The position numbers and the translations under genes were made by a program. Positions 11,119-24,100 of a stretch of 64,000 bases of DNA are shown here, piece after piece; within the stretch, counting starts at the first letter, position 1; the number at the start of each line of letters is the position of its first letter. Source of the DNA: Patagioenas fasciata (taxonomy: Eukaryota; Chordata; Aves; Columbiformes; Columbidae); the NCBI RefSeq assembly GCF_037038585.1, contig NC_092560.1, positions 85,483,549 to 85,547,548 on the forward strand, given 5' to 3'. The notes under the pieces are model-generated. The model did no database searches. It was given only the letters and a program-made list of their open reading frames with translations, and was not told where the DNA came from.

Positions 11119-14100
11119 CTGAAAATAAAAGAAATATCAAGTTTAAAATTACTCCTCAAATGGGTATACATATTTTCTAAAAGGTGGTCAAATGACACAC
11201 AGTTGCAAGCATTAAAAAAACCAAAAAAGATAATTATTTAAAAATCAAGATCAAACATTAAAGCAGTACCTATAACCCAGCTATCTATGCAAACACGTAA
11301 CCGTGCAGAGTGACATGTGCTAGGAAAAAAAAGCATGCCTGCACATACACAAATATAGGCTTTAGCACATATCGCTTTCGACATTTCTAAATGCAAGCAC
11401 TAATCTGCAGACAATGTAAATTTTCACATGTGCATGACTTCTGCAGGTACCAAGTATCTGCTATTTTGGTAGCCACATTAGCACAACAGTAGACTATTCC
11501 TTAAATTGGCATCATAGGGACATATTCCAAAATCTGTTTGTAGAAATACCTGGAACAATTTAACTGGTTAGATTTTATAGGGCTATTTCTGTCTAAAGCC
11601 ATTCTATTGTACTTTGGCTTGTTGTTTGTAATGTCTGTGGGGAGAGAACAATGAAATGAGGCTGGTTAGTTTCAATTTCCTGTTCACATTGAGACTGCGC
11701 ACTAGCAAAATGGTATGGTTTCACATAAAAACAAAGAGAAATACACCAAAAGGCTTCCATTAGCTGAATCCGAAGATATATGGAATCATCGCTCTCTTCT
11801 TGTAAAAAAAAACTTAGGATTTTTGATACTTGAGATGTTTTTGTATGCTACTAGAGGCACTCTGGGTCAATCTTCACCACAGGGTACCCACGCTCATCAC
11901 AACAGGACTCTTGTACCATCCAGGGATCCGCTCATCAGTGAAAGTAGTGTAGCAGAACTGAATTTCAACTAAATTTGATCTCAGGAAGGATGCTAGACTA
12001 AAAGCTCTGAAAAATAGTCATCTATTTTTATTCACCGAACTGGTATGACATGAAGAATGGCAGGGAAAACCTCCTTGCCATCCTGCTAGTCTGATGAAGC
12101 AATTTAAGGACACCTCTAGTCATTCTCCTATTCCTTCTCTCTGCTTCTTCCATTGTGGCCTTTTTCAGCTAACATCTCTCTCCTGACTGCAAGATCACCA
12201 GCACCCTAGCAGAGCAACCTTCCGCGATGCCCTTTCAAGCACTGTGTAGCGCTCCATCTGCTCTCCGCGGGGCCACAAGCAGAGCAGTTATTGGACCTGT
12301 CAGCACCCAGCTTCATGTCACAGCCCGCTGCAGATAATGATCAAAGTCAGTTACTAAGAAAATATGTGTGAGCTAGATTAGAGCTTAATGGCTAAACAGC
12401 AAGGGGCTTGCGTGGAATCTGCCTCTCCCATAAAGAGCACAAAGCAGCTGGATGTGCTCTCATTTCCTTCAGGCAAACCGTGCCACCAACACTTTTTCCA
12501 CGAAGCTACCTGGGAGGTGAAAAGCAGGCAGAGAAGGTGGTTAACCAAGTGGATACTAAAAGGGACAATGCTAGGTTGTGTGACAAACATTTGACTTCCT
12601 GCACAAAAAGAAGTGCAGAGGAACAACAGCTGACAGGGGAACAAGACCAGCACCCTCTCCCAACATACAACATGAATGTGCATTATATACATGCATGCAT
12701 GTGCCCACTGAGTACACACGGTCAGCCTCGCTGCTTGGACCTGTGGCCATGGAGCTTCAGCAGCTCCCAAGAGGCAACCCTGGTCAGCACAGGGTCTCGG
12801 GAGAGGAAAACGAGACGGGGGTTCAGTGTTTGTGATACGAGAAGAAGGGCAGAGGGAGGACATAATGAAAAGGCAGTTGAGAGGCGACATGTTTTATCAA
12901 TTTAGTCTTAGAGTAAACTGGCAAAGGTCCAGCACACATGGAACTGTAGGCCAACAGGAAAGGCTGGTTTGAAGAGCAAGCCTGATGTGACGCAAAGGTA
13001 TACTGTATTCGGGAAGTTGCCAGAAGACAACAAAATAGTTTTACAGTACTGCAAGCCAGCCTGGTGGCAGTGGCTTGGCGAGAGATGCTTCGCAGCACGA
13101 ATCTAAAAGGGGGAAAGGCGCACTGCTCTGTGTGGCATTGCTGACACACAGAAGGTTTCAGATTATTCACACAGGAGGTACCGGACCAGAGACTGTGTGC
13201 AGGCTTCCTCGGACCACTGCCTTCGAGTCTAGCTCAAAACCCCTCATAATGCAGGCTCCCCTGCTGCAGATGACAAGAGGAGGACACTTAGTGCATACTG
13301 GAGTGGTTTAAACAATGTGGACACCTGTCAACTGGCCCTGGGCCAACAATCTACACTTGCTTCATGCAGGCCTTTGAACTACAATATCGACCATGTGTGC
13401 AGCAAGAGCCTGGAGAAAAAAAAGCACGCGATCCCATTATCTGAATCCTTTCAGATCTCTGATCACATTTTGCTTTCCATTTCAACCCTAAGAAATATAA
13501 ATATTTAACAGGGGAAAAAAAAAAGGCAGCAGTAGAGATTAATCTTTTCCTCATCCGTTTTATTGCATTTCCATAGAATCATCTCCCAGCTTTCACTCAT
13601 TGCCTCTTAAATATGCATTTGCCTAATGTTCCCTGTTGAATTCTTTCGAATCTGCTTTCATCTCTGCTTTTCAGAAGACCAGATGCCTCTTTCCTCTTTT
13701 TTGGAGGGTACAAGTTATTTTAAAAGTATGGTAATTTTCCCAGCTGAAAAGAGCTTAAGCAACATTTTTTAATGCAAATTGACTAATGAATACTCCTTAC
13801 TAAAGCAATTGTACTATACGGTTACCATTCTTTTAGTTCAGCTGCATTTTGACATCCAGGGGAAAAGAGCTGTCAGATTTCTCGATAAGAAAATCAGATT
13901 AGATTGCTGTGCATTTTGTCAGATCCAACAACGGAAATCCAAGCAAAATAATTTTCCACATGGAAAACGGCAATAAATGCCGGTTTTCCACCCAGGACAA
14001 TGACATTATTTTGTTTAAATCTGGGGAGAAAATAGAAGATATTATATAAAAAACATAATTTCAATTATTGAATTTAGACAGAAATTGGAAAGAGAACTAT

Positions 14101-17100
14101 TAGCATAATATCCTCCCAGCTCCTCAAGAGACATGCATAATGAAATGCACAGAGGAAAGATGAATGTGAGATCATGATAATTTACCATCAGCTATTGACT
14201 AGTAACCTGAAATAAGTTCGAATACTAATAAACTGGGGTTTGAACATTTGGTGAAGAGAAGACAAGAGAACACTTCAGTGCATAATGGTGTTCCAGCTGC
14301 TTGTCTCAAGTCTTGCTCTGGAAATCAATGATGCTACCTGCTAAAAGTCTACGAAACCTCCCTTTTTAAGCAATTTTACATTCACAGAAGTTATTTCTAT
14401 AGAAAGCTTATGCATTTTACAAGTCCAGGAGGGAATTTGTGTCTTTCTGCGGGGTTCACTTGCTCTGCAGTCAGTGGAAAAATTCCCTTCACTATGTCTC
14501 TGCAGTTTTTTTCTTTTCTTTGCTATCTATTCATCATGTAATCTCTGTTCTCTGTACAATTGTCCTCAGCCCACAGCCTTGTTCAGCAGGATTTATTCCT
14601 ATCTTTCAGATGCACTTGCTTCTCGCCCCCTTTCACAGGACCTGTTAGCCTACACTCATGTGCTGTCTCTCTCCTTATCATCCCCAGACCAGCCTTTTGG
14701 GTCAGGGGCCGCTCTGTATTCACATCCCGCCTGGCACAATGGGCACCTGATCTATGTCTACACCTCCTATAATACTGCAGTATGGTTCAGCTATCTAAAC
14801 ACGCTTTGACAACCACAGCATTGTCTAGGTAGGTTAAAAGCTCTGCATCAGTGCATAAATACCCCTGGACGGCCATACATGCTCTGCAAACACCCTGCTT
14901 TACACCCACACCAGCGCAAAGGAGTGGGAAAGAAGAACCTGCGTTTGCCCACACAGAGGGTTATCTTAACTAAACACGTGGGAGGAATTAAACTGATAAT
15001 CCTCTCATGTTTCATATCAAGAAATATCCTTTCATCAAGTAATATTTTGGTCTCTTTATACCAAGTTGACACTGGGTCTGCAATACCTAAAAGCACAAGA
15101 AAATTTGATAGGTACCTAAATAACGTGTGTTTGTAATAGCCCTACATCTCACAGACCATGTCTTCAATAACCTATGTGCCATTGTCCACACTTGTGGGGG
15201 CACACCAAATCTGCTTCACTGGTCCAGGATTAACTTTCATTGAACTTCTACACACAAACCTAAATAGAGAAAGCACAACCTTTCTCCTATGTATACATGA
15301 GGAGGATGTGGATGCATGTACAATACAGTCTGCTCACCTATTCTTCCAGCACTTCTCCATCAGGCTGATCTTGTTGAGAAGAGAGATACTCGTCTGAGAC
15401 AACAAACTCCCCAAATGCCAGCAGTCTCCTACTATCACCTCCACCCCATAAACCAAACTTTGGGATCCAGATTCGCCTTTTTGAAAAACAATTATTATCT
15501 CCTAGACTATCCTACTAAACTTTATATTTACCAATAGCTCCTTCTCCATGTGCCTGGGCATACTACATACATTTTCATACAGCCCTTTAGAGATGTTTTA
15601 TTAGCAGGGGGCTTAATCACAAAGGAAAACGGTGGATATAATTATAATTAGACTTAAATTAAGATAAACATGAAAAATTTCCAAACCAAAACACTAAAAA
15701 CCACAAAACCTTTCCTTATGATGAACAGAAATGGCCATATACCATGCAGATCCAATAGCTAACTGGTATGGACAGAAGGATGTTTTAAATATTATGTTGA
15801 TTAAAGGGAGAGAAAGTAGCAAAAGCAGAACGGAAACAACAAAAAGGCAGAATGGAATCTCCACTAATCAGATGATCTCAAGAAGACTCTAAATAGGCAG
15901 TGCCTAAAAGGTGGAACTAGGCAGAACCTCCCCCCGCCTGGGTCTGTACCCGTGTCCCTGCCTCACACTGCATGGGCTCAGAACGAGTGTTGCACACACG
16001 CTCTTCTCTTCCCCTCTCTGGCACAGACAGCAAACACGTGGTGTCACCGAGTCTGCCGCAGCCTGGCCACTCTGCTCTGCACGACCAAGCACTGAGGAAT
16101 GCAAAGGAGCTTCAGTCTAGACATAAACAGGAAAGTTTGGGATGACGTGCTGGCCCCAGAGGCTTGTACATGTGATTATTGATTTCTAGAGTGCTCAAGG
16201 AACAGGACTTCATATGCATTTTTCTCAGTAAATATGGCTGTACTGCTAAAGATTAGGCATGAAAAGCAACATACCAGACAGAAAGTCATAGCGATTCCTA
16301 GTGTATGCATATGAGAACTGAAAGAATAACATTTACTGCAATAGCTGGCATAGCAAATAACTTGCAGTAGCAGATGTATCTTAAGATGAAACATTACTGC
16401 TAACAGAGCTTGTGTTTTTATGACTCTGACTCCTGGTTTGCAGAGATGCAAAGACATCGCAGACATAATTGCTCACATAACCTTACAGATCCTTTCCAGA
16501 ACATCCAACTACAGACCACATGTGTAATACACACCCTGCCATCCAGTCGGTCGTGAAATCTTATTGACCTGTGTAAATGCAGCTATGTTCCAAGGCTGAC
16601 GTTAATTTCCTTTCCGTTCTCCCTGGAAATACTTCTCAAATATGTCTTAACTTTCTTGCAAAGAGTTTGCATACCGTTTGTATAGCTGCAATGTCCCTCT
16701 AAGAAATCAACAGCCATAACTGCACCCACTCTCCGTGCCCAGACTGCCAACTGCTTTGCCTTTGGGAAAATACACATTTTTTCACCTCAATACAGATTGA
16801 TTTTTTTTGGTAGCAAATTCCTTAAGTTTAGCATTTTCTTCTTCCAAAACAAACCAAAACATGTTATGCAATAAACACAGAAATTACACACCAATTCAGA
16901 TTTCCTGGATGAGGTATTATATTTCCTGTATGGCAATACATACAATATATATATATTTACAACTGGAAACAAACAGAGTTTCTTTTGCAAAAAGGTTGCC
17001 ACGCATGTTTCACCATATTTAAATGCTTATTTTCATGTTCTCTTTTTAAACTTTTCCTTTAACAGAAAACTTTTATCAAAAGTTTTCCTTTAAAAGTTTC

Positions 17101-20100
17101 ATCAACACTGTCATGTTTCTGTGCATCTTTTTTTTCCACGCATCCACCAGTACTGATGGAACCAAATTCCACATGAAACTTCTGATCTGCTTTCCTCCAC
17201 TCCTAATCTATACAAGCATTCCAAAGTGATTGTGCCAGACAGCCATAAGAACAACTTCCAAAAGTGTTATGATCATGCCTACATTCTTAAACGTTGTTAC
17301 CTTGTAAAAGTTTACATCTCCAAGACAACAGAAACTAGAATTCTATAATTCAATTATAACTTTGTGAACTCTACTCACAACAGCTATAGTAAGTATTTAT
17401 ATAGCAGTTCTCTTACTACAGTCTCACATTCGACAGGGTAAGAGTACTGAGAAGCCACGCGCACAAGGATTCACAATTACTGCATTTTCTACTTGTTTCT
17501 GTACCTCACAATAGTTCTGCCTGGAATCCCTAATGCTGGAACACAAACAATAACTGTATTATTCTTCTATTCATACAAATCCTTCATGATACTGCAATCA
17601 AATCAAACACTTAGAACAGCATACTTGTCAAGGAGTATGTAATGTCAGAAATCAAACCAGGAAAATACTATATTATCTAAACTAATTATCACATACCTAT
17701 TGTATTAACAAGGTTTGGATTAAAAAGAAAAAGTGAAGTTCAAAAAGCAGATATCTGGAAAACATGTCTTTGCCAAATATACTGCGATATATCGTGTTTC
17801 TTCAACTTCAACACCCGAGGTTGTTTGACAACTTTTACATTAGTGTACTACTCACTGTAAGCAGCACCACAGCATAAAGAAAACACCATAGCTATAACTT
17901 GTTGGCTAAATGTAAAAGGAATAAATGACCGGCTCTGCATATCTCTAACAAAGACCTTAATGTAGGGTAATTAAAATAACCAATCACAGCACAACTCTTA
18001 ACACCGATCTGTCTTAATCTATTTTTAACATTTCTCAAGCATCTGACACTGTCAGCATGAGCAATTCATGCAGCCTAATAATCACCTACCTGCTACCAAG
18101 TGACCAGATCTTTCTCAGGAATGAAGGAAATTTTTACCTACTGACTATTAGGCCACACAATATACATCTAGAAAGAATAAAATGCATATTTCAGGATACC
18201 TAGTATCACTTACACGTTCTTTAGAGAACGAAGCTTGCTTTCATACAATTTTTGCAATTTTGTTTGTCTTGCTAAAACTCAGTGGAAATAGTACCAGAGT
18301 GTAATTTCAGAGACATTTAGCAGAATTCTAAATGCAATATGTTTACAAAAATAATCTATCAAAACAAGCAAAAATTACTATACTTTAGCAGAAGCAAATA
18401 ACAAATCATATTTCCTGTCCAACAACAGTATAAATCCCTATATTCATGTAGTGCCTTAAGAATGAAGTAACTTGCTCTTCTTCGTTTATTCATCTTATAT
18501 GACATGCGTTCTATCTGCACATATGAGAAAAAAGTAGACAAGCAATTTTTAAAGTATAAACATTTTGACCTCCCAAATCATAAATGTGCACTTACCCATG
18601 AGTGGTCTTTTTTGAAGTTCTAGAAGCGGGTCAGGTCTCCGGTGTGACTCTGTGTAACAAGACAAAAGCCATTTAATTTATGCATGTTGTTTCAGAGCTG
18701 AGTAGCTAGCTGAAAGCTTCAGCGTTGTTTTGCTAGTGTGACCTTAGCATAGCGAGACTGATCACAGAACGGTTTGACTTTTAAGAGAGACTATTTCATT
18801 ACACGCAGCAGATGGCTCTTCCTGGGAAAACCTCAGGCAGAGCAAGCGAGTTGGCAGTGATGAGAGGGCACATCCTACTTCCATAGAAGTCCACGGGCAC
18901 TTCCTCATGGCCTGGACAGAGGAAGTGTTGGCATTAGCTTTTCAGAGTAAAGCACCAGGTTGTTATTTAAAAGACATGCTCAAGTGTGCTTAACTGCTTT
19001 GCTAGGCATGTTGGGAGTTTCTTACTTGATAAAGTTAAGCACACAAAAGTGTTGCTGAACATGAGAAAAACTGCAACCCCTAACAAGAAGGCTGAGGAAA
19101 CCAAAGGCGGATAGTGAACTTTTAATAATCACTACATAAAAATTCTCCTAACAATTCACATTCCTCAAAGGCAAATAAGTGAATCCTGAACTAAGAACAT
19201 ACTCCCACTTCTGCTACCCAGGAAGTTGAGTCTAAGACAGGAAAAACTTGAACGAATTGCACAAACTGCTCTGAGATCAAGGGATCTAGAAAAGGCTGAA
19301 AAGAAAATTTTGTATCAGGTTTTTTCCAGATAATTTTGCTGAAAGCACAGCTAAAACTGGTTATGAGATACTACAGTCCTAAGTACTTCTTGCTCCCAGG
19401 GTTATCTAAACCCAGATAGGAAACTGGTATGTTCAGCAACAAATATAGCACCTGCAACCCCCCTCACTGAGCAATAGCTGCAGGGATATTTACATTTCAT
19501 ATAATAGCCTAGTAGTCAATATAACTCCCAAAGAAATGAGAGACCAGGATTTAAAACCATACTCAACCTCAGTTAATTTACTGTTTGACATTGTGGGAAG
19601 ACACCCAACAAGCACAGACCACAGTCTGAAGCGGGTGAAAGGTGCCTGTTAGAGCAGGTAAGCCATGGGCAGCTGTGGGTAACTATGTATCACCAAGAAG
19701 TCAAATTCACTGCCTTACCTGTATCTCTTTTGCCGTGCAGATTGGTTTTCCACCTAAACTAGGAGAAATAAACCATTGGTTAATGAGGCAGGGGAAACGA
19801 CTGAGTGCAATTTCTTCAAGTTAAGTCTAACTAAACGGCTTGTTTTTCAGAGCTGCTGGACCCCAGAGAAGTCAGCGGACGTACTACGCTGTCTGCTCTG
19901 CAGGCCGATGTGTATCTCCAAGCAGGTGTAAGCCTGTTCTGACTAGTGCACTGCAACCCATGAGACAAGAGCTCCACCGAAGAGCAATGCTTGTCAGCGT
20001 GTCTCAGTGCTGTGCTGCTGCAACTGGATCACCACGAAGGCAAGCTTGCAGTCAGTCACACGGAAAAACACCACAAGCCACATTTGAATGCTTGATCCAC

Positions 20101-20580
20101 AATTAAAAATGTTAGCAAAACTACTTTCTAAGGCACTTTCAGTCCACTTTGAGCAAGTTGAAACTCCAGAGAAATAAGAATTCCCCTCAGATGATGGCCA
20201 CACTGCTCTCTCCCTTAGCAGTGCTGGACAGCAGGCATGGGGACACCTGTCCTGAGGAAATTCTCCCTCAGCCGCACCTCCTCTCCCTCGCTCAGACACA
20301 AAGGGCACCCGGCCCCTCAGGCTGTTTCTCCTCAAAGAGAGACCCTCGCCCCAGTGTTGTACCATCTCTGCCCAGTTCATCTCCCGCCCGCCTCCATTTC
20401 CCAGGAGAGCTGCTCCGCATCTGGCCCCTCAGGGCCGGCTGCCTTCGGGCCTCCGACACTCGACTTTCCCGTGTCAAAATGGGTAAAACAAAACCCTCAC
20501 CGCTTCCCTCACGCCGAGGAAAAACCCTCCCGTTCCGAAGGGCCAGGGGCCGCCCCGGCACAAACACGGCGGGGCTGCCT
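11119..20580. other. ALPK2 5' region and ALPK2-MALT1 intergenic DNA
   Basis: About 9.5 kb between the 5'-most secure ALPK2 exon and the MALT1 promoter. It is AT-rich with scattered short ORFs that show no domain or repeat pattern. Apart from the weak 54-nt candidate exon at 18596-18649 I see no exon, RNA gene or recognisable transposon. ALPK2 5' non-coding exons and its promoter should lie here, but I cannot place them. Confidence 0.6.
18596..18649 (-). CDS. Candidate upstream ALPK2 exon, 54 nt
   Basis: The minus strand has a good acceptor (TTTTGTCTTGTTACACAG) before 18649 and a strong donor (ATGG|GTAAGTG) after 18596. One frame is open across the 54 nt and reads SHRRPDPLLELQKRPLM, entered with two bases and left with one. 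It is weakly reminiscent of the short peptide before the first Ig domain of human ALPK2 (SEGPQRPPL). It could equally be a non-coding 5' exon or a chance pair of splice sites. No Ig-domain exon was recognised between this site and 11063. Confidence 0.3.
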
Positions 20581-20594
20581 CAGGGTAGGGCGCG

Positions 20595-20801
20595 AGGCGC
20601 GCGACGGGCAACGGCCGAGGCGCGCGACGGGCAACGGCCGAGGCGCGCGACGGGCAACGGCCGAGGCGCGCGACGGGCAACGGCCGAGGCGCGCGACGGG
20701 CAACGGCCGAGGCGCGCGACGGGCAACGGCCGAGGCGCGCGACGGGCAACGGCCGAGGCGCGCGACGGGCAACGGCCGAGGCGCGCGACGGGCAACGGCC
20801 G
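20595..20801. repeat. 23-bp x 9 CpG minisatellite upstream of MALT1
   Basis: Nine tandem, apparently identical 23-bp units occur with the same phase point at 20604, 20627, 20650 and so on up to 20788. Each unit contains six CpGs and the string GGGCAACGGCC, in which CAACGG fits a MYB recognition element and GGCAAC an RFX half-site (motif match only). Since 23 is not a multiple of three, the array is open in several frames on both strands, which creates long spurious ORFs. It lies about 200 bp upstream of the MALT1 start codon. Confidence 0.95.
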
Positions 20802-21001
20802 CGCCTCGAGCGCGGCATCGTGCACCGCGCCGTGACACACCGTGCCCAGCCGTCCTGCACCGTGCTGCACCGTGCCCAACCGCGCCGTACCATGCTGCAC
20901 CGCGCCGCGTGCGCCGTGCCGGCCGTGCTGCTCCGCGCGGCTGCGCTCGGCGCGTGCTTCCGGGCGGCAGCACCGCCCCGCGCGGGCCGGCGGGAGCCGC
21001 G

Positions 21002-21162
21002 ATGTGGGAGCCGGGCCGGAGCGCGGCGGGAGCGCTGCCCCTCAGCCGCCTGGCGCAGCCGCTGCTGCGGCGGCTCAGCGAGCTGCTGGACCGAGCGGTG
21101 CCCGGCCGGGGCTGGCGGGACCTGGCGCAGCGCGCGGGGAGCCGCGGCACGGTCCGGCTGAG
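21002..21162 (+). CDS. MALT1: MALT1 exon 1 (start, death domain N-half)
   Basis: The ATG at 21002 has a purine at -3 and begins MWEPGRSAAG; the death-domain helix LLRRLSELLDRA follows. The donor is CTGAG|GTGAGG, leaving two bases of a codon. The protein starts about 16 residues later than the human one, and this offset stays constant through the active site. The frame is open upstream for over 700 nt because the GC-rich minisatellite has no stops, so the start choice rests on homology and on the lack of conserved sequence upstream. Confidence 0.93.
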
Positions 21163-24100
21163 GTGAGGGGAGCGGGGCGGGGCGGGCGGGCCGCACCTCA
21201 GTTCCCCGGGGCTCGTCCGGGCGGGAACATGGAAACCGCCTGGGGACTGTGCCCTCCCGCTGCTTTTGTCTGTATTAGGGTAAATGCGTTCATTTTCTTC
21301 AGCTCTTTCTGCCTGGGTCACATTCTCTAGATCGCTTCCTGATCGTTTTACATCTGTGGCTTTTCAAGGTTTGGTTTAGAGGGCAGTATCTCAAAAAAAG
21401 GTGGCATTTCAAATGAAGCACTGAATGTACGTTATGAGGATGTGTCCCTTCTCCGTTATGACTGTAGTGATTAATATGGGGAAGTAGAACCTGAGAACTA
21501 CAACGTAACCCCTGTCGCTGTGTTTGTTTCTCTGTATTATCCCCTAAGACACTATGAAGTCTACACAATAAAGTATCTCGCCTCCAAGCCTGCATGGCAC
21601 TGTGACTCAATGAAGGAAACACTAAACAATCTTTTTAGCGGGAATACATAGCCTTGTACTCCCTTTCTGTAGCTGCATTCGTTTCCTTATTATCTGTGTT
21701 ATTTTAATCTGCTGTGACTGAAAGTGCATGAAGAGTCAACTCCGTAATTTAAAACTAAGCATGTTCATACCTGGAGATGACCTGGAGCAGGTAATGGCGC
21801 AGCGGCCGCGGATGGGTGTTTCAGTTCACCTGCAGCAGCCGCGCTGAAAATCAAAGTCTTCCTGGACTTTCAAGTTAGATTTTGACTTACCCTTTACTGT
21901 TTCTGAATTAGGCTCCTGAAAATGAAAGGTCCTGTACTTGTTTTTCTGCTGAGACTTCAAAAAGTGAAAATTAGAAGGTGTCTTGATACATTTAGTCAGA
22001 AGCTTTAAGTACAACCGTCTCCAGTTTTGTGGCAGGCAACTCACTAATACCACTTTCTGTCTGTGGAGGTTTCACTGTATATATAACCTCTGAACTCTTG
22101 AAACTTGAAGGAAATACTGCAACTATGTGCAAATCAGCTAGGAATTTCCGTTCTCTATCTTTTTAAACGGTTTTGTTTGTCTGCAAGTGATTTTTAACTC
22201 AGCTCCTTTCTGAGGAGAAAGTACTGACAAGCTCCATGCCATGTCTTTTTCATGTTATTTTGTAGCCCCTCGGATTTAGAGCAATGTTCCCTCAAAGTCC
22301 TCGAGCCAGAAGGGAGCCCCAGCCAGAGCCTCCTGAAGCTGCTGGGCGACCGGGGCTGCACGGTGGCGGAGCTGGTGGAGCTGCTGCAGGGCCTGGAGCA
22401 CACAGAGGCTCTGCAGTGCCTCAGCCTCGCAGGTCAGTTCTGGAGCACAGCCAGGCTCTGCAGGCCTCGCAGGTCAGTTCTGGAGCACAGCCAGGCTCTG
22501 CAGGCCTCGCAGGTCAGTTCTGGAGCACAGCCAGGCTCTGCAGGCCTCGCAGGTCAGTTCTGGAGCACAGCCAGGTTCTGCAGGCCTCGCAGGTCAGTTC
22601 TGGAGCACATGGAGGCTTCTGCAGGCCTCGCAGGTCAGTTCTGGAGCACAGCCAGGCTCTGCAGGCCTCGCAGGTCAGTTCTGGAGCACAGCCAGGCTCT
22701 GCAAGCCTTGCAGGTCAGTTCTGGACTGTGCTCTCACTGCACTTGCTGTTTCACGCTGGAAACACTTGAAGTAATTATTTTCTACAGTAAGTAAAAAACA
22801 CCTGTTGTGTTTGAATTCCAGTAATTGGTATTCAGATGTTTATCGTAGTAATTGGCTCACATGATTCTGAGATTAAAAGTAAGCCAAGTAGACAAGCAGG
22901 CTTAGTGCAGTATTGTTGTAGACTTGGACTTGGCTGCATGGAGATCACAGGTGCTGTCATCCCCTCTGCTGACGGGCTCTGTGTCAAGCTGTGCCTTTGA
23001 GAGATGCTTATAGAACTGAAACGGTCAAGTTAGAAAGACAAGTAGTGTTGCCACCCATTCAGGTTACAGGTTTCATTAACTGCATTTCATAGCTTACCCT
23101 AATTGAATGGGAAGGGTCCAATTAGTATCAGTTCTGGTGCATATTTGATCTAAATTGGACAGAAAAACAGACTAACCTAGGATAGAACTAGATTATTTTC
23201 TGCTAACAGTCTTCTTGCTTCTTCACAAAAATTCTGGAAGTGAGGCAGCACAAGGGAGCGCACGAGTAGGGCTGTGCAAACCAAGTGCTTCTTGCTACAG
23301 TGCAAAACCAGAGGGGGTCTTGTTATAAATTAATCTCTTGAAGAACATTATGATCTGTGATAGAATGGATTAAACTTCCTCAAAGGACGACTGGGTAGCT
23401 TCATAGAGACTGAGAAACAGCAGCCAAGAGAAACCAAAGCAAAGGGTACCTGAAGAAAGTCTAGATCAAAAATTATTTTGAACTACTTAAAAAGAAGTGG
23501 TAGGTCTTGATATTTGCAGTGAGTTTGTTTCAATGTTCAGGAGTGGCTGATGCTTGAAGTCAGAGCACAGATTTGCAGCTGCCCATTTGTTCTAATAAAC
23601 TGAAAAGAGGTTAAGTGTTGCTCAAGTTCCTTTAGGAAGGGGATTGTTTTGTGTAGGGCCTGTATAGCACCATTCTGCTTTGTTAAACAGTTTTCTGCCA
23701 GCTGCTTTGGTGCAGTTAAAATGGCAGAAATCTTTGTGAGCCTGTGGGTGTACGGGTTAATGAGAGTACAGTGTTGGTGCTGCTCGGTGGTCTGTTCTGG
23801 CAGCGATGCTACTTCAGTAGCTTTAGGGCAGAGATGTGTGTTAGAAGCTGGGACGTTGCTTTGTTTGCAGCAATACAGAGGATCTCAGAGAACCATAGAT
23901 TCCCAGAACCAACTTCCAGAACTTGTTTGTCTCAGAGGTTAGGCACTTGACTGTCACAGCTGATTAACTCCGTAGAAGATCTTCTTCCTTTAAAGACATG
24001 AAATAGTAGTAATAATAATTTTAATACATCTTGGGTTTGGTAGTGAGAAAGCGTGGGCATCTTGTTCTTTGGGTCACTTCTCTGTCCCTTTTCTGCCCTT

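Larger units (their letters stand above)
20560..21240. promoter_or_regulatory. CpG-rich MALT1 promoter region
   Basis: The sequence changes abruptly from AT-rich to very GC- and CpG-rich. It includes a 23-bp CpG minisatellite, continues through the start codon and first exon, and fades in intron 1. No TATA box is apparent, which fits a CpG-island promoter. The transcription start cannot be fixed from sequence but should lie between the array and 21001. Confidence 0.7.

Noticed and set aside
12378-12905. Overlapping 170- and 165-codon ORFs on opposite strands
   Set aside because: No domain, signal peptide with context, splice support or repeat pattern; consistent with chance open frames.
20595-20801. 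Regular repeat array as CRISPR
   Set aside because: The units are directly adjacent with no unique spacers, in a vertebrate genome; this is a minisatellite.
20474-21321. Long ORFs (up to 309 codons) on both strands over the MALT1 promoter and exon 1
   Set aside because: They arise because the CpG-rich 23-bp array lacks stop codons in several frames. Only the MALT1 exon 1 part from 21002 has homology.
22252-22794. 180- and 161-codon ORFs through the exon 2 minisatellite
   Set aside because: The first part is MALT1 exon 2; the rest is repeat translation beyond the normal splice donor. Treated as a possible splice extension, not a separate gene.
23881-23941. Possible CR1-like fragment
   Set aside because: Only a few short phrases resemble CR1; too diverged to call.
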